Source: Diphasiastrum complanatum
Taxonomy: Eukaryota; Streptophyta; Lycopodiopsida; Lycopodiales; Lycopodiaceae
DNA: 64,000 nucleotides
Direction: 5' to 3'
Assembly: GCA_029204225.1 (NCBI GenBank)
Contig: CM055101.1
Coordinates: forward strand, 34,415,683 to 34,479,682
Both the position numbers and the translations under genes were made by a program. This document shows positions 43,271 through 54,937 of this stretch, piece by piece (position 1 is the first letter of the stretch; each line of letters starts with the position of its first letter). The notes beneath the pieces were generated by a model. It was not told where the DNA came from. It saw nothing but the letters and a program-made list of their open reading frames with translations, and did no database searches.

Positions 43271-44580
43271 GTTAACCGGGCAATTCTTGTAGCAATGCCC
43301 ATATTCTCATTCTCTACAAAAGGCCATATACTGTCCCTTATAAGGACATTCAACAATTATGTGGCCTTCGCCGCATCCATAGCAGCTATAGATCCTACCT
43401 CCCTGATGTTGAGGTTGCGCAGCGTAGGTTGCATAGTATTCTTTGATTGCCAGATCGACAAACGCCTCATTTGAAACGTACCACTGCTGCTACTCAGGTT
43501 GGAGTGGTGGTTCTTGTTCTACCGCTACCAAATCTACATGAGCCACTTGATTGTTAGCTAGCCTAGGTGGTGCAGGTAGTGCCATGCGCTGCTGATTCAT
43601 TGGTGCTCCATACCGTGGTGCCAAATTTGATGCTCTCTGATGGTAGGAATAAGATGGTTCTGGGTGCAAACCGGACACCATATGTTTTCTCATCGAAGAT
43701 ACAATAGTTGATTCTATCCGATGGATTTGGAGTTGGTGCTACAGCTCCCTAAAAGGCCTTCAGTTTCTGATCAAACTACGCCGTCGTAAGTTGTTCCATC
43801 TGCTGCTTGTGTAGCTTTGTCATTTGCTCCATCAGCAGATATGTTGATATGTTGGAAGCACTGGATGATGATGCTACCGAAGGAGAATGATTATGGGTAG
43901 TTGATCGGATATGATCTATCGTCTGGACCCTCATCTTCTTCCCTGATGGCGTCTTCCATTGCTTCTTGCAATGTAGCATACTGCTCTCATCTTTTCAGCT
44001 CTCTTCTGATACTTTGTGGTAACCCCGTGAGGAACCACATAATGACTGCATGATTGGGAGTTAGGGCTACATTGCATTCGGATCTTAAATGCTTGACCTG
44101 TTCAATGTAGTCCCTGACCCTTTCTCTCTTTCCCATTTTGACCTTGCTCAACAGGAGAAACAGGTCTTCTAGAAACTTTCTTGGTTTAAAGCGCATGATG
44201 AGAGCCGTTTTAAAACCTTTCCAGTGGACTTTTTTCATTTGAGAGATTAAAGAACCAGTCCTGCGTTGATGTAATCAGTGACATTGGAAATGACATCAAC
44301 TTTTCCGCCGGTGTCTACTTGCCATAGATCTCATACGCTTGCTCATAGATATGGAAGAATCTGACTGGATCTGACAATCCATCATATTTTGGCATCTCGA
44401 GTTGAGGTGCTCTCCAAACTGCTTGAAGGGGTGCAACAGGAACATGTGGGTCCATTGGATTCAGTTCTGCTGGTTTTAATTCTGCCTCGATTTGAGCGGC
44501 TGCTACTCTAGGTAGGTTTGGGGCTTGATTTGCAATCCTTCTCGGTACTGATCGTCCAGATCTCAGATTCATTCGACGAA
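43271..44580 (-). pseudogene. Gypsy-2 gag with tandem zinc knuckles
   Basis: The frame starts MNLRSGRSVPRRIANQ at 44572 and has PKYDGLSDPVRFFHIYEQAY. After a break comes the capsid core GFKTALIMRFKPRKFLEDLF, then RERVRDYIEQVKHLRSECN (44238-43987). A Gln-rich stretch follows (43979-43490), then two zinc knuckles. The first reads CYGCGEGHIIVEC (about 43350-43390). The second has its second Cys codon changed to TGA (C-R-E-stop-E-Y-G-H-C-Y-K-N-C, about 43275-43325). Spacing is C-X2-C-X3-H-X4-C in both, one residue shorter than usual. Several stops; dead. Confidence 0.75.
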
Positions 44581-44599
44581 GATGTCCAGGTTAACTGGA

Positions 44600-45555
44600 T
44601 CTTGATAAATTTGTGGAATTCAATCTGGATCTTTAGGAATCTAATCAGTCTAGATGGCCGAAAGTGTAATTTTAGGCCTCTTACGGTGGTTTTTCCTTGA
44701 TAACTTTTTGATCTTTGCTTTGATTGGCCTGATATTTTCAAAGTAGCTGGATTTGGTGCATATCTAACTATTGATCTCATCTACGAAGGTTACTCGTGTG
44801 AGAAATTGGCTGTGCGAAGGTTCTTTCACTATTTTGTAGTCAAAAATCTTGATTTCTTCAGATCTGTTGGGAATTAACCTTTGCAGGCTTGTCAGGAGCT
44901 AGATCTAGTGTGGAGCTGGCTCTATTTCAAGGGGGGAAGGTTCTTTCATATAGATAAAGATGTTATGGTTGTCTTTGAGGCTTCAAAAGCACTTTTTTTT
45001 TGTCACAAATGAGTCATCTCTAGCAACTAACATTTGTAGGCTTCATCACTGATGGAAAAAGGCATTTTGAAGACATTGGGATGGTCTGCGAAGGTTACTT
45101 CTATGAGGATTTGATGGATCTTCTGATTTTAGTGATTTTTAGGCACTCAAATCCAATTTTTTGCTCATTGGAATCAAACTAACCTTCGTAGGCTCTTATG
45201 TGTCTTTGTTTCATTGATATGGAACTTCAAAATTCTCTATGAAGGTTCTTGGCCACTAGAATTGAAAATTTGGGTGTCTGTGAGGGTTTCACCTTATTTT
45301 TCCATCTTTTTTAACTAGAGAACCTTCGCAAAAGCACTTATACTAGGAATTAACCTTTGAAGTTTCTCTGTGCCCTGGTGTCACTAAGATGGAACTTCAG
45401 AGAGGTATATGAGGGTTCTTATAAAGATCTAATTTTTTTTTTATTCTTTCAAGGGAATCTTAAATTTTTATAGTTTTTTTTGAGATTTTTCAAGATCTGA
45501 TTAGTAGTTCTATGCAGGTTTGGGACAGTACCCTGGAGCTATTGTCAGTCGTGCG
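44600..45555. repeat. Region with recurring GCGAAGGTT motif
   Basis: (T/C)GCGAAGGTT(C/A)(T/C)T or its complement AACCTTCGCA, with variants, recurs about 12 times between 44784 and 45560 at intervals of 25-100 bp in both orientations. Position just upstream of gypsy-2 gag (minus) suggests a 5' LTR or leader, but no LTR partner was found. No gene. Confidence 0.45.
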
Positions 45556-47864
45556 AAGGTTGTCATCAAAATAAACAACTAGAATGATAATTTCATCTTT
45601 GACATGTTTGATATAGACATTCGACTCAACAAATAAAAGTTCGAAGCCTAAAGAACGTAATGCTTCATCCTTCTTTCTATACCATTGTTTGGCTGCTTGT
45701 TTTAGACCATAGATGCTTTTATTCATCTGACATATGAATTCTGGATATTCTTGGCTTATAAAACCAAGTCGTTGATCCATGAATAAACCTTCTTCTAATT
45801 CTACATGCAGGAAAGTAGTTTTCTCACTCACAATATGGATTTTGAGATCATGAGCCACTACATAAGCAAATAACAAGCAAAATGATGTGTGTTTGACTAC
45901 TGATGAGAAAGTATCAGTGTAGTCGATCTCATATTTCTGTGAAAAACCTTTCGCAACCAACCTTGCTTTGTATCTGATTTTATCTCCATCAGGACTTGTT
46001 TTGATCTTGTAGATCCACTTGCATTTAACTAGCTTTCTTCCATCAGGTATAGGTGCAAGTGTCCAATGATTGTTCTTATACATTGATGACATTTCATCCT
46101 GCATTGCTTGAATCCAATGATCTTTATTTGGTCCATCATTAGCTTTCTCAAATGGCTAAATTCGATGGCTATATTTGTTGAAACGTCCTGACCAAACCTT
46201 ACAGGTAGTTTTCTTTGTCTATCAGATCTTCTCATAGTTTGTATAGGTCTCGAATTCAATTCTATATTTTCCGGTTCGACCTGTTCTGTCTGAATTCAAA
46301 CTGGTGATTCGAGTCATTCAGGTACTCGATCTTTAACTCCCTCTGAATCTGGTAATTCTTGTTTATCATCTGCTTGCTTTGCTTCTTTTGTTGGTAACTC
46401 ATAATAAGTCTTGAGAATTTCATAGCCAATTAAGTCACTGTCTGCTATGTACTTTGACTCATTGAATTTGACATCTTGAACTACTTTTATTCTACCAGTT
46501 TCGGGTATGTAGACTCAATAATATGATGAATGTAACTCAAATCCTACCAAAAAACCTTGTTCTATCTTTTCATCGAGTTTCTTTCTCAATTTGTCTGGTA
46601 TGCGCATATAAACTGCACATCCAAATGTCCAAACATGAGCCAGATTTGGCTTCGACTTCCACCATATTTTGTGAGGAGTTTTATCCGGTATTCGAGATTT
46701 CAGAATTCGATTATGAAGATAGTTCGACGTAGCCACTACTTCTACCCACAACTGCTTTGGTGTTTTTTCATGAGCCATCATACACCTGGCAGCTTCCATT
46801 AGTGTACAATTTTTTCGTTCAGCAATTTCATTGTGCTGAGGTGTGTATGATGCATTCTTCCTATGCATAATACCTCGATCAGTATAGAAAGTTTTGAATT
46901 TGTTCGAAATGTACTCACCTCCATGATTTGTGCGAATTTGCTTCAACTTGTTGCATGTCTGCTTCTCAGTCCAATTCGTATACTCAACGAATTTCTCGAA
47001 AGCTTTTGATTTTGTACGAATAAAGTATACTACAACGAACTTGCTGAAGTCATCAATAAACGTTATGAAGTATTTTGCATCACCTAAACACAATACTTCA
47101 AATGCTTCATAGATATCCGAATGTACAATTTCTAGTGCCTTGGTTGCTTTATAAACATCTTTACTGAAAGGTGTTCGAGTTATTTTGCCTTTAAGACAAG
47201 ATTTGCAGGTAGTTTGAATATCTCGACTCTTGATTTCAACTCCTTCGATTCTCTGACTCTTGTTGGCTTGGTACAAGGCTTCCATGTTCATGTGACATAA
47301 TCTCTTGTGCACAGAATATCTGTCAATTCTTGAGCCTGATTTGCTTCTTCGACTCGAGTTCTAATGCTCAAGTGATACAAATTACCTTCTCTATTACCTT
47401 TAACAACTAGGTTATCAGAATCTTCATTGAACAATTTACAAGCGTCCCTTGTGAAGGTTACTGACATTCCTATGTCGACTATCTTTGCTACGGATAGAAG
47501 ATCTTTATCAAGGGTAGGAACATAGAGAACTTCCTCCAGTTTCTTGTCACCTTGCGGCGTGTCTAACCACAGTACACCAGTTCCATCAACTACATGCATA
47601 GAACCGTCTCCAAGTATAATGAATCTCGAATAATTTGTTTTCTTATACTCGGACAAAATTTGTTTCAAGGAACCAAAATGTGAGGTGGCTCCCGAATCAA
47701 GTACTACTTCTCGAATTTTCGAATTTGATGAACAACATAGATCAGCACAAACATATGCTGCTGAGTTTCTTGTCATCTTGTCTTCTACTGCTCTGGAGCA
47801 TTCTGCTTTGTCTTCGACAAAATTTGAAGCTGAAGGTTTGCTTCGATTCTGTTCCTTGTTCTTG
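45490..47864 (-). pseudogene. Copia-2 pol, truncated and frameshifted
   Basis: The protease region reads VVLDSGATSHFGSL (47776 frame) and YVPTLDKDLLSVAKI. Integrase reads HKRLCHMNMEAL, CKSCLKGK, HSDIYEAF, RTNHGGEYISN (Asp to Asn at the second catalytic site) and PQHNEIAERKNCT (47312-46515). RT reads CKWIYKIKTS, IYGLKQAAKQWY and VVYFDDN (46104-45490). The RT active site YVDD is YFDD and the text stops at about 45555, where another repeat begins. At 47865 it is cut by LTR E copy 2; no gag is found beyond it. A different copia lineage from copia-1. Confidence 0.9.
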
Positions 47865-50604
47865 TGTTAGCCGATATTTCCGCACAGAATATCGGGCTAA
47901 TATTGAAGTTTAAGTTTGCAATAATTGAAAAAATTAGCATGTAAAACCATGTTATTAGAGAAAAATCGGCACAAATTTGCCTTAGAATTTGGTCCCAACC
48001 CGCCCTAAAGTGGCTAGACACAATAAGAAACTGACTTTCAAAAAAACCGTCAAAAATATTTTGTGGTCAATTTTTGTAAAGACCGAGCCAAAAGTGCCGG
48101 TCCACCTAGAATTGGGTCCCAGCCCGTCCTAAATGAGGCTAGAGCAAATTTTGCGGCCTTAGAAATGGCCGGTAAATATTTTACGGCTTTTCAAAAAATG
48201 GCCAGTGTAAAATAGTCGGTATGACCGTGCTAAAATCTCACCATGTACTGAGTCCATTTTTACTAATATATGATCACTCAGTGTATTTTTCAGGGAAACC
48301 ATGTTGTCGTGGGAGCCCTAGTCATGAATGCTGAAAAAGTCAACCACAGAAAAAAAAAACCGAGAAAGAAAAGTTTCGGGTAAAAATGGGACCGGGTAAT
48401 ATAAATTCAGTGTCAAGGAGTCACAGAAACCCTAACGGCAAAGTTTGGACAATTTACGGGCAATTAACGAAATGTGCAGGCCAAGTGGTTACCCAAAATG
48501 CCGAAAATCCAGACAAATGAGCAGTAGGCGCACGGCCCTTGAAAAATCGAAGAAAGCCAAAAACGAAAGTACCCAAAGAAAAAATGAAGGCCGCCTACTA
48601 AAAATAGGGGTTGAAAAAGGGCCTCACCCAAAATTTGGATATTAAATGCCAAAACACCTTGGAGGCTAAAATTGGGAGGTACACCCACTAGCCATTGACA
48701 TTTTGGGCTTCTAGGGGTACAAAAGGGGAAACTTGAATGGCCTACCTAGCTTTTGACAAAAATGGCATCTTGGCTAGTTTGGGAAGAGAGCCTTGAATGC
48801 ACCACTCCCCCACTCTCTTATGGAGGCCACTAGGTGTACTATCAAATGGGTTGAGGACAAATGGCAAAGAGGGATTGAAGGGCATGAATTTTGGCAAAGC
48901 CTCATTTTGAAGGGGGACACTTGGGTTTTCCTATAAAAGGAGCCAACTCTTTGTATTTGTGGATGTGTGTTGAGAGTTAGTGTATTTGGATGTTAGTGTA
49001 TTTGTGAGTTAGTGCTTTTGGGTGTTAGTATTATTGAGAGATTGTTTGAATGAGAGGGCTTGTTGGTTAGGTCCACTTTGTTATTGTGAATGTTAGTTGC
49101 TCAATGCTAGTTGTTTGAATGAGGATGTTAGGTTTTGTACCAAGTGCAAGATTGTGGGGTGGTGAAACATAGTATGGTTGATTGAACGGTTGTAGTTTCT
49201 TACAATTGGTTGTTTGGTGGGTTGATCATTGTGTTGCATGATGTTGTGGAAAAAAGGTTAGTGGTTTTGTGGTTACCTATTTTGAGAGTGGTGTTAAGTA
49301 GTTTTGGGAGTAATGTTATGCTTGAGGGAGAGGGTGAGTGGGTGTTTCATTGATTAGTGTTTTTGGCGTTAAGGTAGTTACTTCTTGTTATCTTACTTTT
49401 GTTTTAGGTTGTGGTGGTAGTCTCTCACACATCAGAAGGATAGTGGATGTTTGCTTCTTGCTCCTTGATGGATGGTTGAATGTGTTGAGAGTTGGAGGGT
49501 TTCAATGCTTCAGAGGGTTTAGTGTTTGCATTTGTTTGTGAGGTGACTATCATTGTTCATCATATGTTTGAGAGATTCTGGTCCATTGAAGGATTAATGC
49601 CATTATCGAATGCAAATGTGTGTTACTTCTATTTTTGGTTTACTTCGTATTAGGATGTGTGATTGAAAAGCAATCACCTTGTGTTGTAGGGTTGAAAGAA
49701 CGGCATGGTTGTTTGGAGATGAGTGAATGTCAACTGATGCTTAGTAACCGTTGAGAGGTTGATTGGTGAATGTGCATCGTGTACTTGTTATCCTCAAAGC
49801 AAGAAGTTGTGGAGAAGGCTTATACCTCTTTGTGCAATTGTTGTCACATCTCACTGGAGGATGCCTCATCAATTGCTCACAGCCTCTGCCCTCTGTGTGT
49901 CCTCGGAGCGGCTGTTTTCTGTCTGTCTGCGGCCGTTTCTGCCTGCCTCGATCTGCCTACTCCTACTCCTCGCTGCCTACACCTGCCTGCGGCATGTCTG
50001 CCCTGTTTGTGGACTGCCTATCTGAGGTTTGCAACCTACCTGCTGGCTGCCTGCAGCTCATCGCTGCCCTGCTTGCCATGTGTTTTGCATTGTAGGCCCT
50101 GCGATCTGCCCGTCTGTCCTCTGCTCTCTTGGTGCTCGCTGGAGGCCACCTTCTCTACTTGTCTGTCTACGGAAGTCTGCCTACACACCTCTGATCACTG
50201 TCTACAGTTGTCTGCGTCTGCCTGTTCCACCTGTTTGCAACCTGCCTAGTTGGTTCCAGCCTCCAAGCACGATTTCTAAGAGAAGGAAAATCCGACCTCT
50301 GAGCGGAAAATCAGATATGCTGGACCTGTTGCGACTTGTCCACTGATGCAAGCGTTGCCCACAGTTGCATAGCAGCTGTTTGCGACCTACAAAGCCTACC
50401 TGCCTACTGATTCTCCCGGTGCCCTGTGGATCCTTCCAATGACTTGTGGTAAAGTTTTTGTTCTCTGATCTCGCTACTTGCTCAAGTATCGGCAGAAAAC
50501 GACAAGTGCAAACGACTCTCTGAAGAACAAAGGCAAAGCTACCTCAGACCAAAAGCGACATTCATGACTAGTACTTCAACGATTTTCGGTCACCTATATT
50601 CACA
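47865..50604 (-). repeat. Long gypsy-type LTR E, copy 2 (solo)
   Basis: 2740 bp with ends TGTTAGCCGAT..TATATTCACA on the plus strand, reverse complement of copy 1. It lacks the copia-1 insertion. The flanks are copia-2 (left) and unidentified DNA (right), with neither a primer-binding site nor a polypurine tract next to it, so it is best called a solo LTR. The flanking 5-mers (TCTTG and CCGAG) do not match, so it probably arose by recombination between elements or was rearranged later. Confidence 0.85.
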
Positions 50605-51827
50605 CCGAGATATGGGTTTACCTCACATCGATTTTTATTCTCGTGTTTACTTGCTTTCAATTGGAATGTGGGTGCTTGACGTCCGTACTTGCTTTCGCTC
50701 ATTAAATGAATGATAGGATACTGAGAATGCATTGTGTAACTGTATGAGGACCTAATCATTTCAATAATTCCGCATTTGCCATGTCTCTATCGGGACCTAA
50801 ATGATTGTGATCCTTTTCTTGAACAAGTAGACATTGAAGTATCAGGTCTATGCGTATTTGTGGGTTTACTGGTAGTATGAACTCAGAATCACTTACTTGC
50901 AATGAGAATGTTGTTTGTTTGAGTTCAGTAATTGCAAGTACCTAACTAGTGAATGGATTGTCGTAGAGTATGGGTCGATTGTGCATTATAGTGAATCGTT
51001 TTGAGCACAAATTCAAATTCAGTCCGGAATCGTAATATTTTATAAACAGATGCGACATGGCTAATTAGAACGATGATTGCCTATTTCCAACTTGTTTAGG
51101 GAAGGTGTTAAGTAAATAAATTTTGTTTTGTACTGATTTAGAATGTGTTGTATGGAGAGAACCGTAGGCTGGGTAGTTAACATCTTGCTGAGTTAGATTT
51201 TAAACGGCTATATGGAATCGTCAAGTTTTGAAGTGTTTCTTACATTTTTTCCATTATGAAGCGTATTAATTGGACCCGACCTCTGTGAAACACCAGATCA
51301 GGCCGTCCACCATCCATGGTTGAAAAACACCACCTTGGTTAAAGCGTCACACTAGTCACACCCGCCGTTGGTATTGTCTAGCAAAATACCTAGACCAGAC
51401 GGTTGGCGAAAATACCGCCACTTAGCAAACAAAGCGGTGCGTATAACTTGCACCCCACGAGCACATCATAGACAGTAAATCAGGTTTCCAGCCCATGTAA
51501 GATCTTTACTAATTGTAAGCCGAATTCAATGGGGAAAGAGACATTATTGAATTAGCGATCAGAAGTTTTTACGGAACCATAATTCTAGAAAGCTAGTGAA
51601 TCATTTTGCACCAAAAGTACTAGCACCCCCTCCTTGCAACCGTATCTCTAAGAGCCTGGAAAACTCTTATCGGTTGGGGAGCACGGGGTAACAGAGGAAG
51701 CCCCCAGGATTGGATGTGGCAGGACCTTCGTTTTTCATGTAGGGCATAGCCACGATCAGAAGTGGTGCCCTTGGCTTTTTTAGGACATTTTGGCTGGACC
51801 AATCCCCTGCCAAAAATGGCCCTAACA
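50605..51827 (+). other. Unidentified DNA ending in a gypsy-type LTR edge
   Basis: Only the right edge is informative. ..CCTAACA at 51827 is followed by TTGGTGCGTCTGCCGGGAG, which has the form and position of a gypsy primer-binding site. This suggests a plus-strand 5' LTR of unknown length ending here. No gag follows. Confidence 0.4.
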
Positions 51828-52397
51828 TTGGTGCGTCTGCCGGGAGTCAAAATTTTTTCCATATCATTGCCCTCATGGTTTAAAAAGATGTTGCTTGAAA
51901 GAGTAGTTATCCATATTGTTGTTCTACAAAGAACTAGTTGTCATACTACTAGAAGTTTACACGTTTCGTAGGTCCTAGATTGCGTGTGTTGAAAACAATG
52001 CCACTATCTAAACCGTCAGCCGCAAGCTAGCATAACCGTACAAGCGGCTAGTACCACGTTGATCACAGGACAAAGTGGTTAGCATCACACAGTGATGTGT
52101 GCTGATCTCACACCTAGAACATACGTTATGAGTTCACAATCCAACCCTAGCTGCATGTGATCCGACTTCGCCAAGGCCATTCTACTTCCAACAGTTTGGA
52201 ATACAGTTTGGACTGGAGACTGCATACAATTTTCACCAGCAGGGAGTTTAGGTTGTGATGCCAAGTACTACTAGAAATCTTTCATAGAGTGACGGGACAG
52301 GTCAGAGAATGGGGTTCTGTATGAAGCCTAGGGTGAAAGTGAAAACCAGAGCCCTAAGTCGAAAGTCATTACCCTACAACCCACCAACCCTAATAGT
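51828..52397. other. Gene-free stretch
   Basis: Starts with the primer-site-like sequence above. No coding signal is seen. Confidence 0.4.
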
Positions 52398-52570
52398 TGC
52401 TGAAAAGCAATGTATCATCCACGTATAAAGTGATAATGATAAAATACTGCTGCACTGCTTTGAGATAAACATTTGAATCTGAAGAGCTAGGTGTGTAGCC
52501 GTGATCAATAAGAAAAGTATTGGTCCTTTGAAACCATGCTTGAGCAGTGTGAACTCGAGGGTGAAGGCCT
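52398..52570 (-). pseudogene. Copia RT fragment with YVDD
   Basis: The minus strand reads AQAWFQRTNTFLIDHGYTPS, DSNVYLKAVQQYFIIIT, then LYVDDTLLFSN (52411-52425 codes YVDDT). This is the RT active-site segment of a copia pol, about 50 codons long and flanked on both sides by non-coding DNA. It is related to, but distinct from, copia-1 and copia-2. Confidence 0.75.
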
Positions 52571-52919
52571 ATCCTAAGATCTTAAAGGCCACAAGAACTA
52601 ATTGGCTTATCATTCACATGAAGCTAGTCTCAAATCAACTTAGTGAAAATCAATTAAGATTTTAAATCAAAGCTCAAAAAATATTACATCACATAGATTC
52701 ACTCACACAATAGCGGAAGCACTGAGGGGTCAAGATGGGGACCCCCCCCCCCCCTAAAGGATTCTTTTCTTATCATTTTGCAAATCCAATTGGCCAATGC
52801 CAATTACATATACAATGGATTCCAATAGGGTCTCAGATGTAGGACATCAAAGTCTTAGTTCATATTCAATGATCTTAATTCCATATCTAGCTTAACAAAA
52901 ACATAGAAATCTCTTCATC
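52571..52919. other. Gene-free stretch with C15 run
   Basis: A homopolymer of about 15 C lies at 52742-52756. Nothing else is supported. Confidence 0.5.
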
Positions 52920-53075
52920 AGTCTCAATAATTCCAACATGCAATCATGTTGGATCTTAAATTCCTATCATGCAATCCAAATGGATCTTAGATTCTTGACA
53001 TGCAATCATAATGGTTCATAGATTCTTGACATGCAATCATAAGGGTTCATAGATTCTTGACATGCAACAGTCATG
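52920..53075. repeat. Minisatellite, about 31-bp unit
   Basis: GATTCTTGACATGCAATCAT followed by AATGGTTCATA recurs about four times, with earlier copies more diverged. All carry the ACATGCAATCAT core. Confidence 0.7.
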
Positions 53076-53089
53076 AAGTGACATGCATG

Positions 53090-53372
53090 TTCATTTGGCA
53101 ATGCATGGTGTGACATGCAAGCTTCAAATCTGACATGCAAGCTCTAGATCTAACATGCATAGACAATAGATCACTGATGCTATGACATGCAAGCTTCAAA
53201 TCTGACATGCAAGCTCTAAATCTGACATGCATGGACAATAGGCCACTGATGGCATGACATGCAAGCTCTAGATCTGACATGCATAGACAATAGGCCACTG
53301 ATGGCATGACATGCAAGCTCTAGATCTGACATGCATAGACAATAGGCCACTGATAGCCCGACATGCAAAAGT
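53090..53372. repeat. Minisatellite, about 52-bp unit
   Basis: The unit consists of GACATGCAAGCTCTAGATCT, GACATGCATAGACAATAGG and CCACTGATGGCAT. There are two near-perfect copies (about 53254-53357) preceded by more diverged and partly doubled copies (GACATGCAAGCTTCAAATCT) back to 53110. The minus strand is open for 81 codons across it, which follows from the repeat and is not evidence of a gene. Confidence 0.85.
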
Positions 53373-54560
53373 ACTAATCAGCCATTCTTACACAGTTTCA
53401 AGAGCATACCATGGTTTCGAGGGAAGGTGAAAGTGGTAGAGGGAGAGAGAGAGTGTGTATGTGGGTTTGTGTGTGATGTGAAAGAGAGATAGAAATCCGA
53501 GAGTTTGAGCTCCAAAAATCCTGCAATCACAAAATAACATAGTCTCCTTGAGGTGATGCCTCAATCCCCTTCTCCATAGGACCTGTACACAACAAACAAC
53601 AAAATGGCAGAGTTTGGATGCATTATCCTTCAATCCTCCTGGTAGAGAGGCACAGTTTCACTTATATAGAGAGTGGAGATTCCTTCCAAAGTGAGTGAGG
53701 TGTCAAGTTCAAGTGCATGAGGTGTGAGGAAGACTCCAATTGGACTTAGGGTGAAGTGGAGTGCATGGATGTGGTGTATTAGTTGGAGAGGGTGAATGGG
53801 TGATGTGTATTAGCCTGAGAGAGTTATTTTGGTGATTTGGCATATGAAGTGAGAGTGTAGGAGGGCGCCCCATTCTAGGTGTCAAAATGCCTGGAATGCA
53901 TGAGGAAAAGTAGGTGGGAGGTAGGTGGTACAAGGTTCAAACTTGACTTTTAATTACATATAATTTTACGTGGTTACAACTTGGGAATTCACCCAAGTGC
54001 AATCTTCCTAAGGAAGAGCCAAGGTATATGTCCATCTTGTTTTTGCATAATGTCCATCAATTTCTAGACACTTATTTTCTAGAGGTTGCCCATCCTCAAT
54101 CATATTCATTGGCACTTATTTTCTAGAGGTTGCCCATCCTCAATCATGGTGGAAAAAGTCACTAGGGTGATCAGACCCTAGGCCTTGTCTAGTTCTTTAT
54201 AGACTCCATTGAGCCTTTATTATAGACTTAGTAATAAGCCTTCTTTATAGACTTTATCAAAAAGCCTTCTTAATACTGTCTTTAAGCTTAGAGAGCTTCT
54301 TGTTTTGATTCTTGTTCTTCTGGCACTTTCTCGAGTACCTACACATACCCTCAAAGAGAAGTCAGTCCTTAAGCCCAGAGGGCTTCTTATTCTTGTTTAG
54401 ATTCTTCAGGTTGTGTACCTACACATCCCTTCAAAGAAAGGTCGGTGTTCATTATACCATAAAACATGGTTCATAGAAAATTCTTAGTTCTACAAGTGTC
54501 AATGCATGTTACTCAATTCATTAAAGTAATCAAATTCATACAATATCCTAATAGAATATT
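53373..54560. other. Gene-free stretch
   Basis: A 37-bp segment starting GGCACTTATTTTCTAGAGGT or a close variant appears twice near 54064-54145. A TTCTTATTCTTG / CCTACACAT block is repeated near 54300-54440. It may be LTR debris of the copia gag to its right. Confidence 0.4.
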
Positions 54561-54562
54561 GA

Positions 54563-54937
54563 TCAATAACTTGGACTTTCTTCATTCTTTTGCAAACAAG
54601 AAAAGATTTGCCTTCTTAGAGTCAACACTCTAGAAGTAGACTTGGATTCATAAAGCTTCTTCAATGAATCCCAAGCCTCACTTGATGAAGTACACTTACC
54701 AACTTCCTTGAGAAGCTCATTGGTAACATTCATCTTGATCATGTGTAGAGCCCTTTTGGCCCTCTTATCATACCTTAGTTGTTTTTGTTGTGTTTTTGGT
54801 CTCTCCTCCAAACCTACAACAATATCCAAAACATCATTCATCTCAAGAAGTGATTTCATCCTCACTTTCCACAATGAATAGTTACTTGAGGTAAGCCTAT
54901 CATTGGCTTCCAACATGACTCCACTTGATGTTGCCAT
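54563..54937 (-). pseudogene. Copia-4 gag N-terminus
   Basis: MATSSGVMLEANDRLTSSNY, WKVRMKSLLEMNDV, NVTNELLKEVGKCTSSSEAW and SKSTSRVLTLRRQIFS: the same gag family as copia-1 at about 70 percent identity by eye. It breaks off after about 120 codons; no zinc knuckle or pol follows. Confidence 0.9.

Larger units (their letters stand above)
28878..44580 (-). mobile_element. Ty3/gypsy element gypsy-2, nested and deleted
   Basis: Pieces in one orientation are gag (44572-43300), a gag/pol linker (37014-35700), integrase (32019-30900), an extra RNase H (30675-30240) and a 3' ORF (29898-28878). The gag/linker junction is split by a DNA transposon (37015-43270), and the linker/integrase junction by an LTR element (32253-35690). 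Reverse transcriptase and its own RNase H are missing, apparently lost with the second insertion. That these pieces form one original element is inference from order and strand. Confidence 0.6.

Noticed and set aside
47865-47900. E copy 2 as the 3' LTR partner of copy 1
   Set aside because: It is in the opposite orientation, so the two cannot be the LTR pair of one element.
53071-53316. 81-codon repeat protein
   Set aside because: Consequence of the 52-bp minisatellite.
52920-53372. CRISPR-like array
   Set aside because: Repeats are contiguous and diverged, with no unique spacers, in a eukaryotic context.
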